DNA of 64,000 bases from Flavobacterium sp. (GCF_027490375.1 NZ_JAIXYH010000070.1:104874-168873); one strand, 5' to 3'. Shown: positions 53,995 through 63,939, numbered from the stretch's first letter. Numbers and translations: made by a program. The notes: generated by a model not told the origin, from the letters alone.

Positions 53995-54900
53995 TTAGGA
54001 ATTAGGCGTCCAGTAGATTTTTGCGCTCGGTAAACGTTGAAACTCGTAAAACTCTTTTTTAGTGAGTGATTTTCGATTTTTGAGCAATCGCGGAATTGCG
54101 AGCAGGAAATCGATTATTGCCAGAAGCATGGGCTTGATTGCTTGTGGTTCTGACTTAAAAATGCGATTTTTAAACTGCGTGAAAACAGAATAAGCAAAAC
54201 TGCGAAAAAATACGTTTAGCGGATAAAACAATAACATTAAGAACCAGCCAGCGCGCCAAGCTCTTCGGAGGCGCTGCTGATAATCGCTGTCGTTTTTACG
54301 AGATTTCACCTCTACGCGGTGCTGCACAAATACATTTGGCTGATACAGTATGTAAATATTTCGTTTATACAACTGGTAAGCAGCAAAATCTTCTTCGCCG
54401 TAAAATTTCCACCACGCCGGGTAATTTTCAATCTGACGCCACACCGATAAACGCCACGCATGCCCACAACCTACAAAGCTCTGCACGCGTTCAGACGATT
54501 GCGCATGCGCTGTATTTTCCGGTAGTTGTTTACCCCAAAAGATGCGAAATGCCAAAACGCCAACTTGCTCGTTTTCAAACGATTTTTGAATGTATTTAAA
54601 GACACTCTTGTCGACAAAATGTGCATCGTCGTCTAAGGAAATAGCAAACTCCGCGCGACAGTTGTTAAGCATGTAATTTCGGCAGTGTATGAGTCCGCGT
54701 GACTTTTCATTGCGAAGGCGCTCGACTTCCGGAAAATGCACTGCTAACAAATTTGAGGTATTGTCGGTAGAACCGTCGTCGAAAACCACTATTCGTGCGT
54801 GTTCGTAACCTTCTTGCAGGCGCAGTTGCGTAAGAGTAAACTGCAATTCTTGCCAGCGATTTTTGGTAGTGATATGTATTTCTAACTGCGATTCAGACAT
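53995..54900 (-). CDS. Family 2 glycosyltransferase
   Basis: 301 residues. GT-A: LEIHITTKNRWQELQFTL, RIVVFDDGSTDNTSNLL, SLDDDAHFVDKSV as metal site, and WWKFYGEEDFAAYQLY as acceptor region. A hydrophobic basic C-terminus may contact the membrane. Last gene of the gmd-led operon; overlaps the upstream GT4 gene by 19 bases. Followed by element F. Confidence 0.9.
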   Translation of the reverse strand: MSESQLEIHITTKNRWQELQFTLTQLRLQEGYEHARIVVFDDGSTDNTSNLLAVHFPEVERLRNEKSRGLIHCRNYMLNNCRAEFAISLDDDAHFVDKSVFKYIQKSFENEQVGVLAFRIFWGKQLPENTAHAQSSERVQSFVGCGHAWRLSVWRQIENYPAWWKFYGEEDFAAYQLYKRNIYILYQPNVFVQHRVEVKSRKNDSDYQQRLRRAWRAGWFLMLLFYPLNVFFRSFAYSVFTQFKNRIFKSEPQAIKPMLLAIIDFLLAIPRLLKNRKSLTKKEFYEFQRLPSAKIYWTPNS

Positions 54901-56141
54901 TTTTCAACGATTAGCTGTTTGAGATGTGTCGCTTCGAAATAGGTTTTAAGTTCGCTCACGGGATAATCGGCTTTCAAGGTTTGCTCCTGATGGCGCTTAA
55001 AGAGCTGTGTAAGCACGTTGGTAATGGTTTTTGAATCGGAAATCGTTGCATGCCACGGATAATCTGCTCCGAGAAGACGCATGGTTTCTGAACGAGCTGG
55101 CCCCAAATGCACGATCGGCTTTTCTGCAGCCGTGCAATTCACCATTTTAGCGGGAAGAAACGGACTATCGGGTGCATCGGCTTCGAGAATGATATTTACC
55201 GATGCATTATTTTGAATACCCATAACGGTATAATACGGCTCGCCTTGGGGTAAGAATACGATTTGAGGAACGTTTGCGATTGCGGCTTCGATTGCTTTTT
55301 GATGGTAGGATGCAGGTCCGATTAGATACAAGCGAGCGTTGTTTTGGACCTGCGGATTTTCGTTTAAAAAATCTTTAAATCCCTGAATTAAACCTGCGGG
55401 ATCGCGTTGTTTCATCAAATTGCCGGCGTGTACCAGGTTGAATAAACGGGCATCGAAATAATTGGGAACGTCGTTTAACGAATTTTGTGCGCTTTCGTTT
55501 TGATGTGGAATAACAACCGATTTTTCTTTGACTTCAGGAAAAAACGCAGACATATGTTCGAGCAGCAGTTGCGAAGGAAAACCAACAAATGTTGCTTTAT
55601 GGATGATACGCCTCATAAAAGCTTCCTTTAATAGGTGGCCGCTTTCGGTCCAGGTGTAAGGTTCGGGATACAAATGCGAAGGATAGGGATCGTGTATGTA
55701 CGCCAACCACTTATTATGCCAAACTTGACTGTGTAAAACGGCTCCGTGTGGACGAAAACTACCGCCTTTACTGAGCGTAATAATCAAATCGAATTTCGCT
55801 GGATCATAGTTTTTCAGTTCATTTCTAAATCGATTTACATCATTGAAAAAAGTGAACGAAAAACCAAATCGCCCTTCTTGATATCGGTGTAAAGGCCAGT
55901 TAGACCACCGTTGTGCTACACGTTGCGCTCGACTAAGCCAATAGTTTATATCTGATTTTAGTTCTCCGATATTTCGGGTTTCGACGCCAGGGATTTCGAA
56001 TTCTCGGTAACTGCTATGAATTACCGTAAGCTGAAATCCGGTATCTCGTAAATTTTGAATGATGGCCACATTGGCTCGCGATCCGCTGCTGTCGTTAACG
56101 TTGATAGAATCTACAGCGATAAGAATTCTCGGCGCACTCAT
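54882..56141 (-). CDS. Glycosyltransferase-like protein, family 4 type
   Basis: 419 residues, GT-B layout: ILIAVDSINVNDSSGSRANVAII at the start (SSGSRANV as the phosphate loop), VHAGNLMKQRDPAGLIQGF, and ILEADAPDSPFLPAKMVNCTAAEKP as the donor region. The family match is weaker than for the other GT4 enzymes. Overlaps both neighbours (four bases upstream). Sugar unknown. Confidence 0.8.
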   Translation of the reverse strand: MSAPRILIAVDSINVNDSSGSRANVAIIQNLRDTGFQLTVIHSSYREFEIPGVETRNIGELKSDINYWLSRAQRVAQRWSNWPLHRYQEGRFGFSFTFFNDVNRFRNELKNYDPAKFDLIITLSKGGSFRPHGAVLHSQVWHNKWLAYIHDPYPSHLYPEPYTWTESGHLLKEAFMRRIIHKATFVGFPSQLLLEHMSAFFPEVKEKSVVIPHQNESAQNSLNDVPNYFDARLFNLVHAGNLMKQRDPAGLIQGFKDFLNENPQVQNNARLYLIGPASYHQKAIEAAIANVPQIVFLPQGEPYYTVMGIQNNASVNIILEADAPDSPFLPAKMVNCTAAEKPIVHLGPARSETMRLLGADYPWHATISDSKTITNVLTQLFKRHQEQTLKADYPVSELKTYFEATHLKQLIVEKCLNRS

Positions 56142-56911
56142 TTTCTTCTACGTAAGCGTTTAACACTTTTTGCGATTGCTTTTCCAACGGCTAAAACCTT
56201 GGGCTTATCGAAGAAGTTTAGTTCGCGAAGCCTTTTAAAATCGGCAATTAGATGTGGCAACCATATTTGTTCGATGCGTTCGTGCTCCTCGCCCCAAGTT
56301 GCTTGTTGCGAAACGCCGTCGAGTTCAAAAATAGCTATTACTTGGTTTACGCCTTGAAAACGCACATGTGGATGAATGCCAATTCGAATCCAGAATTCGT
56401 AATCGCCTGCAATTCGAAAGGATTCGTCGTAATTACCGTATTTTTCGAACAAACTTCGTTTAATAAACGTGCTTTGGTGTTTGAGTCCACTCATCCATAA
56501 CTGAAATAAGCTCGGACTTGCTGCATGTGTTCGAATACCTTGCAAACTTCCGTTTTTTCTTAATTGGCACGAAAACGATACAACGTCTTGTTGCAGGTAT
56601 GGTAGGCATTTTTCGAGAATGAATGGATCGTCGATTAGTTCGTCTCCACTATTCATAAACAAGAGATAATCGCCTGTAGCCTGTGCAATTCCCTTGTTCA
56701 TTGCGTTGTAAATTCCGCGGTCTTTTTCTGAACAAGTATAGTGAAAGAGACTGGCGTTTTCGGAAATGAATTCGGCACTACCGTCGGTTGAACCTCCGTC
56801 GATTACAATATACTCAAAGCGAATATTTTTCTGATTTACAACAGATGGCACGGTTTTTTTCAAACCCGACAGATTGTTGTAATTGATTGTAATGACCGAG
56901 AGGAGCTTCAT
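56138..56911 (-). CDS. Family 2 glycosyltransferase
   Basis: 257 residues. [35 protein letters not shown], and [14 protein letters not shown], the WcaE/WcaA-like GT2 pattern common next to gmd-fcl in colanic-acid-type clusters. Overlaps fcl and the GT4-like gene by four bases each. Might transfer fucose, by position. Confidence 0.91.
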   Translation of the reverse strand: MKLLSVITINYNNLSGLKKTVPSVVNQKNIRFEYIVIDGGSTDGSAEFISENASLFHYTCSEKDRGIYNAMNKGIAQATGDYLLFMNSGDELIDDPFILEKCLPYLQQDVVSFSCQLRKNGSLQGIRTHAASPSLFQLWMSGLKHQSTFIKRSLFEKYGNYDESFRIAGDYEFWIRIGIHPHVRFQGVNQVIAIFELDGVSQQATWGEEHERIEQIWLPHLIADFKRLRELNFFDKPKVLAVGKAIAKSVKRLRRRK

Positions 56912-57828
56912 AGGAATTTAGATTGATACACGTTTCGAATTCCTTCTTCTAGCTCAATTTTAGGAAACCAACCTAAACCATTCAATTTTGAGGTATCGGT
57001 AAGTTTTCGCGGAGTTCCGTCGGGTTTAGAAGCGTCGAAAATGAGTTCGCCGGAATATCCAACAATCTTTTTTATGAGTTCGGCGAGTTCTTTGATAGAA
57101 ATTTCGCTGCCGGTTCCGATGTTTACAAATCCGCCTTCGTTGTAATTTTCCATTAGGAATACGCAGGCATCGGCCATATCGGTTGCGTGCATAAACTCTC
57201 GAAGCGGCGTTCCTGTGCCCCAAATTTCGACACTTGCGGTTTGATTTTGCTTTGCTTCGTGCATTTTTCGCAATAGCGCTGGCAATACATGCGAGTTTTG
57301 CAGGTCGTAATTATCGTTTAGGCCGTACAAATTGGTGGGCATGGCCGAGATAAAGTTCCTGCCGTATTGCGCGCGATAGGCGTCGCACATTTTAATTCCG
57401 GCGATTTTTGCGATGGCGTAGGGTTCGTTTGTGGGCTCTAAAGTGCCTGTTAACAAAGCATCTTCGACCAGCGGTTGTGGTGCGAATTTGGGATAGATGC
57501 ACGTTGAACCTAAAAACAACAGTTTTTTCACTCCATGTAAATGACTTTGGTGAATGACGTTGTTTTGAATCATTAGGTTTTCGTAGAGGAAATCGGCGCG
57601 ATACGTATTGTTCGCAACGATACCTCCTACTTTAGCTGCGGCCAGAAAAACATATTCCGGTTTTTCGGTTTCAAAAAAGTGTGCCACCGCCAACTGATCA
57701 CGCAAATCGAGTTCGGAAGAGGTTCGCAGCACAAAATTGGTATAACCTTTATGCCGCAAATTTTCCAAAATGGCACTTCCTACCATTCCGCGATGGCCTG
57801 CTACAAATATTTTGGCGTCTTTATTCAT
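56908..57828 (-). CDS. fcl: GDP-L-fucose synthase
   Basis: 306 residues, short-chain dehydrogenase fold: [18 protein letters not shown] is the NADP loop, [15 protein letters not shown] and [14 protein letters not shown] hold the catalytic S, Y and K. It epimerises and reduces GDP-4-keto-6-deoxymannose to GDP-L-fucose. Overlaps gmd by four bases. Confidence 0.96.
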   Translation of the reverse strand: MNKDAKIFVAGHRGMVGSAILENLRHKGYTNFVLRTSSELDLRDQLAVAHFFETEKPEYVFLAAAKVGGIVANNTYRADFLYENLMIQNNVIHQSHLHGVKKLLFLGSTCIYPKFAPQPLVEDALLTGTLEPTNEPYAIAKIAGIKMCDAYRAQYGRNFISAMPTNLYGLNDNYDLQNSHVLPALLRKMHEAKQNQTASVEIWGTGTPLREFMHATDMADACVFLMENYNEGGFVNIGTGSEISIKELAELIKKIVGYSGELIFDASKPDGTPRKLTDTSKLNGLGWFPKIELEEGIRNVYQSKFL

Positions 57829-58916
57829 TTATCCAGTTGATTCATTTGCGCTTGCTTTCGCATTAACTCCAAATCAGCATTCATCATTTCGTCGATTAAT
57901 GCGTCGAGATCGTATTTGGGTTTCCAGCCGAGTAGTGTTCTCGCTTTGGTGGCATCGCCTATGAGTAAGTCGACTTCCGTAGGGCGGAAATACTCCGGAT
58001 CGATACGAACCACCACGGAACCTTCTTGCAGTTTCGGACTCGTTCCGTTGTACTGACTAACGATTCCGATTTCATCGACTCCGCTTCCCTTCCACGTAAG
58101 TGTAACACCTACTTTTTGGAAACATTTTTCGACAAAGGTTCTTATTCGAGTGGTTACGCCGGTTGCGATGACAAAATCGGTTGGCTCGTCGTGTTGCAAC
58201 ATGAGCCACATGGCTTCGACGTAGTCTTTTGCGTGTCCCCAATCTCGTTGTGCATCGAGGTTTCCTAAATACAAACACGATTCTAAGTTATGTGCCATTT
58301 GCGACACGGCTCGTGTAATTTTTCGAGTGACAAAGGTCTCGCCTCGTAACGGACTTTCGTGATTGAACAATATACCGTTGCAGGCAAACATATTGTAGGC
58401 TTCGCGGTAATTTACGGTAATCCAGTAGCCGTATAATTTGGCTACTCCGTAGGGCGATCTTGGATAGAAAGGCGTTTTTTCGGATTGTGGAACTTCTTGC
58501 ACCAAGCCGTAGAGTTCGGATGTAGACGCTTGATAGACCTTGGTTTTGTGCGTTAGATTAAGTAAACGAACGGCCTCGAGCAGTCGAAGTGATCCTAAAG
58601 CATCGGTATTTGCGGTATATTCAGGTATATCGAAACTCACTCGTACGTGACTCATGGCGCCGAGGTTGTAAATCTCATCGGGTTGCACTTGCTGAATAAT
58701 TCGAATGAGATTGGTGGCGTCGGTTAAATCGCCGTAATGAAGAATAAAGTTTTGATTTTCAATATGTGGATCTTCGTAGATGTGATCTATACGTTGGGTA
58801 TTGAACAGAGATGATCGTCGTTTCAAGCCATGAACTTTGTAGCCTTTCGCTAACAAAAATTCGGCTAAGTAGGCGCCATCTTGACCTGTAATTCCAGTAA
58901 TTAGGGCTGTTTTCAT
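57825..58916 (-). CDS. gmd: GDP-mannose 4,6-dehydratase
   Basis: 363 residues: [18 protein letters not shown] (NADP loop), [18 protein letters not shown] with catalytic T and E, and [10 protein letters not shown] with Y and K. Makes GDP-4-keto-6-deoxymannose for fcl. First gene of a five-gene unit with its own consensus promoter, although it sits in a longer run of minus-strand genes. Confidence 0.97.
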   Translation of the reverse strand: MKTALITGITGQDGAYLAEFLLAKGYKVHGLKRRSSLFNTQRIDHIYEDPHIENQNFILHYGDLTDATNLIRIIQQVQPDEIYNLGAMSHVRVSFDIPEYTANTDALGSLRLLEAVRLLNLTHKTKVYQASTSELYGLVQEVPQSEKTPFYPRSPYGVAKLYGYWITVNYREAYNMFACNGILFNHESPLRGETFVTRKITRAVSQMAHNLESCLYLGNLDAQRDWGHAKDYVEAMWLMLQHDEPTDFVIATGVTTRIRTFVEKCFQKVGVTLTWKGSGVDEIGIVSQYNGTSPKLQEGSVVVRIDPEYFRPTEVDLLIGDATKARTLLGWKPKYDLDALIDEMMNADLELMRKQAQMNQLDK

Positions 58917-58934
58917 TTTATACTGCTAATGTCT

Positions 58935-58964
58935 CAAAGATAAGTTAATACCTAAAATGCTCAA
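58935..58964 (-). promoter_or_regulatory. Consensus Bacteroidota promoter of gmd
   Basis: On the minus strand TTG (58962-58964), exactly 19 bases, TATCTTTG (58935-58942): a full match to the consensus. It begins the GDP-fucose unit about 20 bases before gmd, just past the stop of the upstream glycosyltransferase. Confidence 0.8.
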
Positions 58965-58969
58965 GCGAT

Positions 58970-59758
58970 TTATTTTCTGCGATTGTTTTGGTATTTAAGA
59001 AGTCGTATTTGCGCAGTAGTAAAATACCATGCACGAAAAAGTGATAATAAAAAACCGGTTACACCGTCTTTGACACCCCGGGCTTTTACAAATGATTTGA
59101 AAAAAGTTGTAAAAGGTGTTTTTACGATTTTTAAAAAAGTAGTTCTTTCTCCAGCGCTGAATCTCGCTTCACCTTCCTTTTCGAGATATCGACAATGCTT
59201 TTCCAGCAGTTGGTTCCACGACTGCATCCAGTAATGGTGAATGTGATTATTGCCTCGGTATGGAATATACAATGCGATCCAATCGCCTAGAGCAGCACCT
59301 CCTAAATGCACTTTCCCTGAAAAAGTGTACCTATTTCGATTGACCAAAAAGGTCCGATATTTTAAACCACCCCAAGAAGTACCTTTTAACATTCGGTTTT
59401 TAAAGTAGTAACGAATTGGAGCCATGACATGACTTTTGGAATCGGCGATTTCACTTTCAAAAAGTTCGCAAATCTCAGCAGCTAATGCTTCGGAAACAAC
59501 TTCGTCGGGATCGTAGGTAAGAAGCCAATCGTTAGAAGCTGCTGTGCAATATTTAACGTGAAGTTCCTCCACCAAAGCGGGATTTGTTTCGCGTATTACT
59601 CGGGCACCCAAACTTTGGGCAATTTCTTGCGTATGATCTGTCGAATTCAAATCTATTATGATAATTTCCGAGCAAAACTGTATGGAGTTCAGACATTCTT
59701 CTAAAAGATGTCCTTCGTTTCGTGAGGCAATAATTGCAGAAATAGGCAGTTTCTTCAC
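58970..59758 (-). CDS. Family 2 glycosyltransferase, WaaE/KdtX-like
   Basis: 262 residues. SAIIASRNEGHLLEECLNSI, IIIIDLNSTDHTQEIA, LLTYDPDEVVSEALAAEI, and the later HHYWMQSWNQLLEKHCRYL recall WaaE/KdtX-type LPS-core transferases. No membrane anchor. Overlaps the gene upstream by four bases. Confidence 0.9.
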   Translation of the reverse strand: MKKLPISAIIASRNEGHLLEECLNSIQFCSEIIIIDLNSTDHTQEIAQSLGARVIRETNPALVEELHVKYCTAASNDWLLTYDPDEVVSEALAAEICELFESEIADSKSHVMAPIRYYFKNRMLKGTSWGGLKYRTFLVNRNRYTFSGKVHLGGAALGDWIALYIPYRGNNHIHHYWMQSWNQLLEKHCRYLEKEGEARFSAGERTTFLKIVKTPFTTFFKSFVKARGVKDGVTGFLLSLFRAWYFTTAQIRLLKYQNNRRK

Positions 59759-60666
59759 AGCTTTTTTGCTTTAAAAGCAGTTTTTCGGACAATTAAGTGA
59801 CTGGGATAGCGACAGATTCTCGCTCGTAACTGCAAATTTAGGGCTTTCCACGCTTTTTTTAACTGAAAGGAAAACAGGTATTTTACAAGGGTTCCGAAAT
59901 TGTTCGCGGCAAGCTGCTGCTTACTAATTTTTGGTTTTCCTTTTAGGTGAAACAGCGAATATTTGAATGCTTGTATATTTTTATGCCTAGCACGAATATA
60001 CTTGCGTACTTTTTCCAGCCCATGTTCTGTAACGCCTCCACGATAAATACTGTCGGACTCGTATGTTTCGGCAGCTTCTGCATTCCAAACATGACCGACA
60101 TTTGCGACTCGCATTTGATTGAATTGCGCCAAGTGTCCAACATTTTCCATAAAAAGCAGGTACGAATTGATTTCACAAGCGTACCACCAGCTTTCGGAAT
60201 CAAAATCAGTTACTAAAGGCATTGTAATTGAATTACTAAATGCCGATGCGCTATAGGCTTGAAATTGCTGATCGATCACTTGAATATGTTGAACTTCCGA
60301 CTGCGTATCGTACAAACCTCTATTGTAGGCTACATCCATCAGCGGAAAACCTACAGTAGGTTTGTACTTCAACAATAATTTTTGAAATTCAGGAAAAGAA
60401 CCCGATTCGAAAACCACATCATCATCCAAAAAAATATAATACTCGTAGGAATTTGAAATAGACTTTGCAAACTCGTATTGGATATTTCTTCCTTCAGCCC
60501 AAGTAGTTTTTGGAATAAAAAACGACTTAAACAAGGCCATTTCGTCCATTGAAACTTCTTCGTCGAACGTTGCAACCACTAAATCGCTTTCCTCATTTTG
60601 CAAGGAATGATATTTAAGTACATTTACCTTCCTGCCTTGAACCAGATATAGGAATTTTTTCGACAT
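59755..60666 (-). CDS. Putative GT-A glycosyltransferase, unassigned family
   Basis: 303 residues. Lacks the usual GT2 opening but has YEYYIFLDDDVVFESGSF near residue 75, a DxD-type metal site, and VGHVWNAEAAETYES later. A glycosyltransferase is the likeliest identity because of this motif and its place between an FkbM gene and a WaaE-like transferase; no named family recognised. Shares one base with the FkbM gene. Confidence 0.7.
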   Translation of the reverse strand: MSKKFLYLVQGRKVNVLKYHSLQNEESDLVVATFDEEVSMDEMALFKSFFIPKTTWAEGRNIQYEFAKSISNSYEYYIFLDDDVVFESGSFPEFQKLLLKYKPTVGFPLMDVAYNRGLYDTQSEVQHIQVIDQQFQAYSASAFSNSITMPLVTDFDSESWWYACEINSYLLFMENVGHLAQFNQMRVANVGHVWNAEAAETYESDSIYRGGVTEHGLEKVRKYIRARHKNIQAFKYSLFHLKGKPKISKQQLAANNFGTLVKYLFSFQLKKAWKALNLQLRARICRYPSHLIVRKTAFKAKKL

Positions 60667-61517
60667 TATTTCTTGGCAATCAGGTTATTATAAGGATAAT
60701 ACAACTGCTTTTTATGTGGAATTAACTGCTGATTTTTAAGTTCGTACCAACGGTAACCATAGGTTTCCATAATATCATACAACTCCTGAACCATATAACC
60801 TACTTCAAAGCAGGTTGATTCGGTAAACTCCATCATTACAATAGGTTGCTGCGTTTTAAAAAAATGCGCGCCTCCTTGTAGCACAAATTTTTCCCAGCCC
60901 TCGACATCGATTTTCACCAACTTAATTTTCGAAATATCGGTTTCTTGCAAAAGACTGTCGAGCGGCTTTACTTCAACCTCAGTTGATATGGTTTGGCTTT
61001 TATTGGTGAGTTTTCCGAAGCTATTCCAGGCATCATACCCATTTTGCGAGACAAAAAAGGGAATTTTTGCAACTTGATCGGATACCCCTAAGTTGTGTAA
61101 CTCTACATTTGTAAAGTTGTTGATTTGTATATTCTCAGTAAGTTTTTGGAATGTATCTGGCGCAGGCTCAAAGGCAATAACTTTTCCACTTGACCCAACT
61201 TTCTCGGCGGCGAATAAACTAAAGAGCCCGATATTGGCTCCGATGTCTAAGAAATAGTCGCCTTCTGTGAGCGTTTCTTTCAAAAATTGAATTTCCGACT
61301 CTTCAAAACCTCTGTAAATGAGTTCTGAGATAGCCGACTGTTTAAACAGTTTGATCTTTATTGTAGGCGATAAGGGGAAAATAACCGAGTCGGTCGATTC
61401 AAAAAGTCTGTTCCATTCCTTTATTTGATTCTTTTTTTGAATGGCAACCAACTTAGCTTCGGCCACTTGGAAAACGGCTTTAAACTTCCGTACCCAAAAA
61501 AGTAGTGTTGTTATCAT
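60666..61517 (-). CDS. FkbM family methyltransferase
   Basis: 283 residues. DYFLDIGANIGLFSLFAAE near residue 90, VIAFEPAPDTFQKLTENI, and IKLVKIDVEGWEKFVLQGG, the FkbM signature; the first 55 residues are unassigned. Located directly after wzt (two bases), where methyltransferases often cap ABC-exported O-antigens. A chain-terminating role is inference. Confidence 0.91.
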   Translation of the reverse strand: MITTLLFWVRKFKAVFQVAEAKLVAIQKKNQIKEWNRLFESTDSVIFPLSPTIKIKLFKQSAISELIYRGFEESEIQFLKETLTEGDYFLDIGANIGLFSLFAAEKVGSSGKVIAFEPAPDTFQKLTENIQINNFTNVELHNLGVSDQVAKIPFFVSQNGYDAWNSFGKLTNKSQTISTEVEVKPLDSLLQETDISKIKLVKIDVEGWEKFVLQGGAHFFKTQQPIVMMEFTESTCFEVGYMVQELYDIMETYGYRWYELKNQQLIPHKKQLYYPYNNLIAKK

Positions 61518-61519
61518 CT

Positions 61520-62827
61520 TCAGGAATTAGAATTAGAGCGAATGGAATTCCACAAAAGACGCGGCATGATACTTCCCGGACGTGTATCTGCGTAAGCGCG
61601 ATTCAAACCGTTTATGTTAATGATTTCAATTGGTATGGCTAAATCGTCGTCGTGAAGTACCCAACGATTGTTATGAATTCCGATAGCGGGCTGAATTTTG
61701 TACGCACCTGGCGCTAGCAACTTCTCGGGAATTCGAGCTGAGAAACGGTAATTGCCTTCTGGAAAGTACGATAGTTCGGTGGCGTCGTCGTCGTGAAAAC
61801 CTCGAAATAAAACGGTAGCCGACTTTTCCTCTAACAAATCGAAACCAATTCGCAATCCGGAACACGCTTGTTTAACGGTCACATCAAATAAAATTTCCAC
61901 CTGTTCAATAGTATCAAAAGCTAAATTTCCTTGTTCGGAAACTTGCACTAGTATTTGATTGATGGAAACTGTTTCGTCGTTTAATGAAGCCAGGCGATCC
62001 TGTAGATTAATGCTTTCCAGTTGCTCAGCATCGGCACTCAAATACTTGCTGATAACATCGGCGGTCGCTCCACTGTATATTAATTCGCCATTTTTTAGTA
62101 AGAATGAACGCGAACACAAGGTTTGCACCGCGGTTAAATTGTGGCTCACAAAGAGTACAGTTCTTCCTTCGCCACGAGATATATCTTGCATTTTTCCCAG
62201 TGCTTTCTTTTGGAACTCGGCATCGCCAACAGCTAAGACTTCATCAACAATCAGAATATCGGGTTCCAAAAAAGCTGCTACGGCAAAGGCTAAACGCACA
62301 GTCATCCCTGAACTGTACCGCTTAACGGGTGTATCAATATAGCGCTCGCAGCCCGAAAACGAGATGATATCGTTGAGCTTAGAGGCGATTTCTTTTTTTG
62401 TCATACCCAGAATTGCGCCGTTGAGAAATATGTTTTCACGTCCGGTCAACTCGGGATGAAATCCGGTTCCCACTTCTAATAAAGAGGCGATTCTGCCAGT
62501 ATACTTTACTGTTCCAGCGGTAGGTGCGGTAACTTTAGATAAAATTTTAAGCAAAGTCGATTTCCCTGCGCCGTTCTTACCAATAATTCCTACAACTTCG
62601 CCTCGTTGCACTTCAAAATTTATGTCTTTTAAGGCCCAAACGTAAGCACTGTTACCTTTAGCACTGCGGTCGTTAGCTTCGCCTACTTTTAAGTACGGAT
62701 CGGGTAAACCTCGAACTCGATGCCACCAGCGATTTAAATCGTGACTTAACGTCCCCGTTCCTACTTCACCCAAACGATATTGCTTGGATAGGTTTTCTAC
62801 TTTCAAAATTACTTCGCTTGCTATCAT
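61520..62827 (-). CDS. wzt: Polysaccharide ABC exporter ATPase (Wzt) with C-terminal extension
   Basis: 435 residues. The ATPase domain (about 1-245) has Walker A GIIGKNGAGKST, signature YSSGMTVRLAFAVAAFL and Walker B ILIVDEVLAVGDAEF, the TagH/Wzt type. Residues 270-430 form a beta-rich domain like the O-antigen-binding module of Wzt, which reads a chain-end cap. With wzm it exports the glycan across the inner membrane. Overlaps wzm by four bases. Confidence 0.94.
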   Translation of the reverse strand: MIASEVILKVENLSKQYRLGEVGTGTLSHDLNRWWHRVRGLPDPYLKVGEANDRSAKGNSAYVWALKDINFEVQRGEVVGIIGKNGAGKSTLLKILSKVTAPTAGTVKYTGRIASLLEVGTGFHPELTGRENIFLNGAILGMTKKEIASKLNDIISFSGCERYIDTPVKRYSSGMTVRLAFAVAAFLEPDILIVDEVLAVGDAEFQKKALGKMQDISRGEGRTVLFVSHNLTAVQTLCSRSFLLKNGELIYSGATADVISKYLSADAEQLESINLQDRLASLNDETVSINQILVQVSEQGNLAFDTIEQVEILFDVTVKQACSGLRIGFDLLEEKSATVLFRGFHDDDATELSYFPEGNYRFSARIPEKLLAPGAYKIQPAIGIHNNRWVLHDDDLAIPIEIININGLNRAYADTRPGSIMPRLLWNSIRSNSNS

Positions 62828-63669
62828 ACCGTATCAATAAAGCTGCGTTCTGTAGCATTAAAAATTATACTTCCGAAGATAAAAACCAGCAAAGAACAAA
62901 GTGTACATCCTAAAAAGCTAATCCAAGAAAAAGTTCCGGTACTCAGCAACATATAACGAGCGTGCTCGATGATATACGCCAGCGGATTGTAATCAACAAT
63001 CCACGCATAATTAGGGAGTTTTTCGCGTATCATCGCCAGCGGGAAGGTAACGGCGGAAACATACATTAAAAGCTGAACACCAAAACTGATTAAAAAACTT
63101 AAATCGCGGTATTTGGTAACAAGAGCCGAAATAAACATTCCCAATCCGAGCGAAAGCAAGGCCATGTTCAACAAAACTATAGGTAAAAGAATCGCGTAAA
63201 CACTAACACTTACTGAACTTCCTTGCGCGATGTAATACAGGTAAAACCCTACAAAAATTGCGAATTGAAGCAAGAACTTAAATAAGTTCGATACCACAAT
63301 CGACAACGGCATTATGATTCTCGGAAAATAAACTTTGCCAAACAATGAGGCATTCGTCTTGAAAACATCCGAAGTAGTTGTTAAACAAGTGGAAAAGTAG
63401 TTCCAAACGGTAATGCTTGCCAGGTTAAATAAAAATGGAGGCACCGAACCCGTTTCAATTCCCGCTAAATTATTGAACAACAAAGTGAATATTAGCGACG
63501 TAAACAAGGGCTGTATGAAATACCACAGCGGACCCAAAATGGTTTGTTTATAAACAGTTACCACATCTCTGCGTACCAACAAAACTAACAAATCCCGATA
63601 GCGCCATATTTCGGCTAACGGAAAATACAGTAGCTTGCTCTGTGGCCCTATCTGATTCTCAAATCGCAT
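62824..63669 (-). CDS. wzm: Polysaccharide ABC exporter permease (Wzm)
   Basis: 281 residues with six membrane segments: ABC-2 type, with YRDLLVLLVRRDVVTVYKQT ahead of the first segment and LLMYVSAVTFPLAMI later. Forms the pore for Wzt-driven export. It is the first gene of the minus-strand locus and has a perfect -7 box 28 bases upstream. Confidence 0.93.
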   Translation of the reverse strand: MRFENQIGPQSKLLYFPLAEIWRYRDLLVLLVRRDVVTVYKQTILGPLWYFIQPLFTSLIFTLLFNNLAGIETGSVPPFLFNLASITVWNYFSTCLTTTSDVFKTNASLFGKVYFPRIIMPLSIVVSNLFKFLLQFAIFVGFYLYYIAQGSSVSVSVYAILLPIVLLNMALLSLGLGMFISALVTKYRDLSFLISFGVQLLMYVSAVTFPLAMIREKLPNYAWIVDYNPLAYIIEHARYMLLSTGTFSWISFLGCTLCSLLVFIFGSIIFNATERSFIDTV

Positions 63670-63696
63670 TAAATTTTTCTGTGCTTATTTTCGAAC

Positions 63697-63704
63697 CAAA
63701 GATA
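63697..63704 (-). promoter_or_regulatory. -7 box of wzm-wzt
   Basis: TATCTTTG on the minus strand, full match to TAnnTTTG, 28 bases before the wzm start. The -33 TTG is not found at the usual distance. Confidence 0.55.
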
Positions 63705-63750
63705 AAAGAATCGAGCGATTGCCCTACTAAAAAATAGATTCTTGCTTTTA

Positions 63751-63896
63751 TTTGGGTGTGCCGGCGCTGTGGTGGCTTCGCCGAAGTGTTGTGGCGCCGT
63801 CGCGTGCTCCACTGTATCTTTTTGCCAAAACAGTCTTGGAAATTCCGTAAGGCAAAAAGGATGTCATTGCGCCCGCTCACACAGAAAATCGTTCCC
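63751..63896 (+). repeat. Dispersed structured element, copy G
   Basis: TTTGGGTGTGCCGGCGC, GCGCCGTCGCGTGCTCC, CTGTATC, a 9-pair hairpin (arms CTTTTTGCC 63818-63826 and GGCAAAAAG 63851-63859), GATGTCATTGCGCCC and GAAAATCGTTCCC. It lies just upstream of wzm, so D, F and G stand at borders within the glycan locus. Confidence 0.8.
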
Positions 63897-63939
63897 GCAT
63901 TTCAACGTCATCTAAAAACTTTTCCAGAAAAACGTGCAT

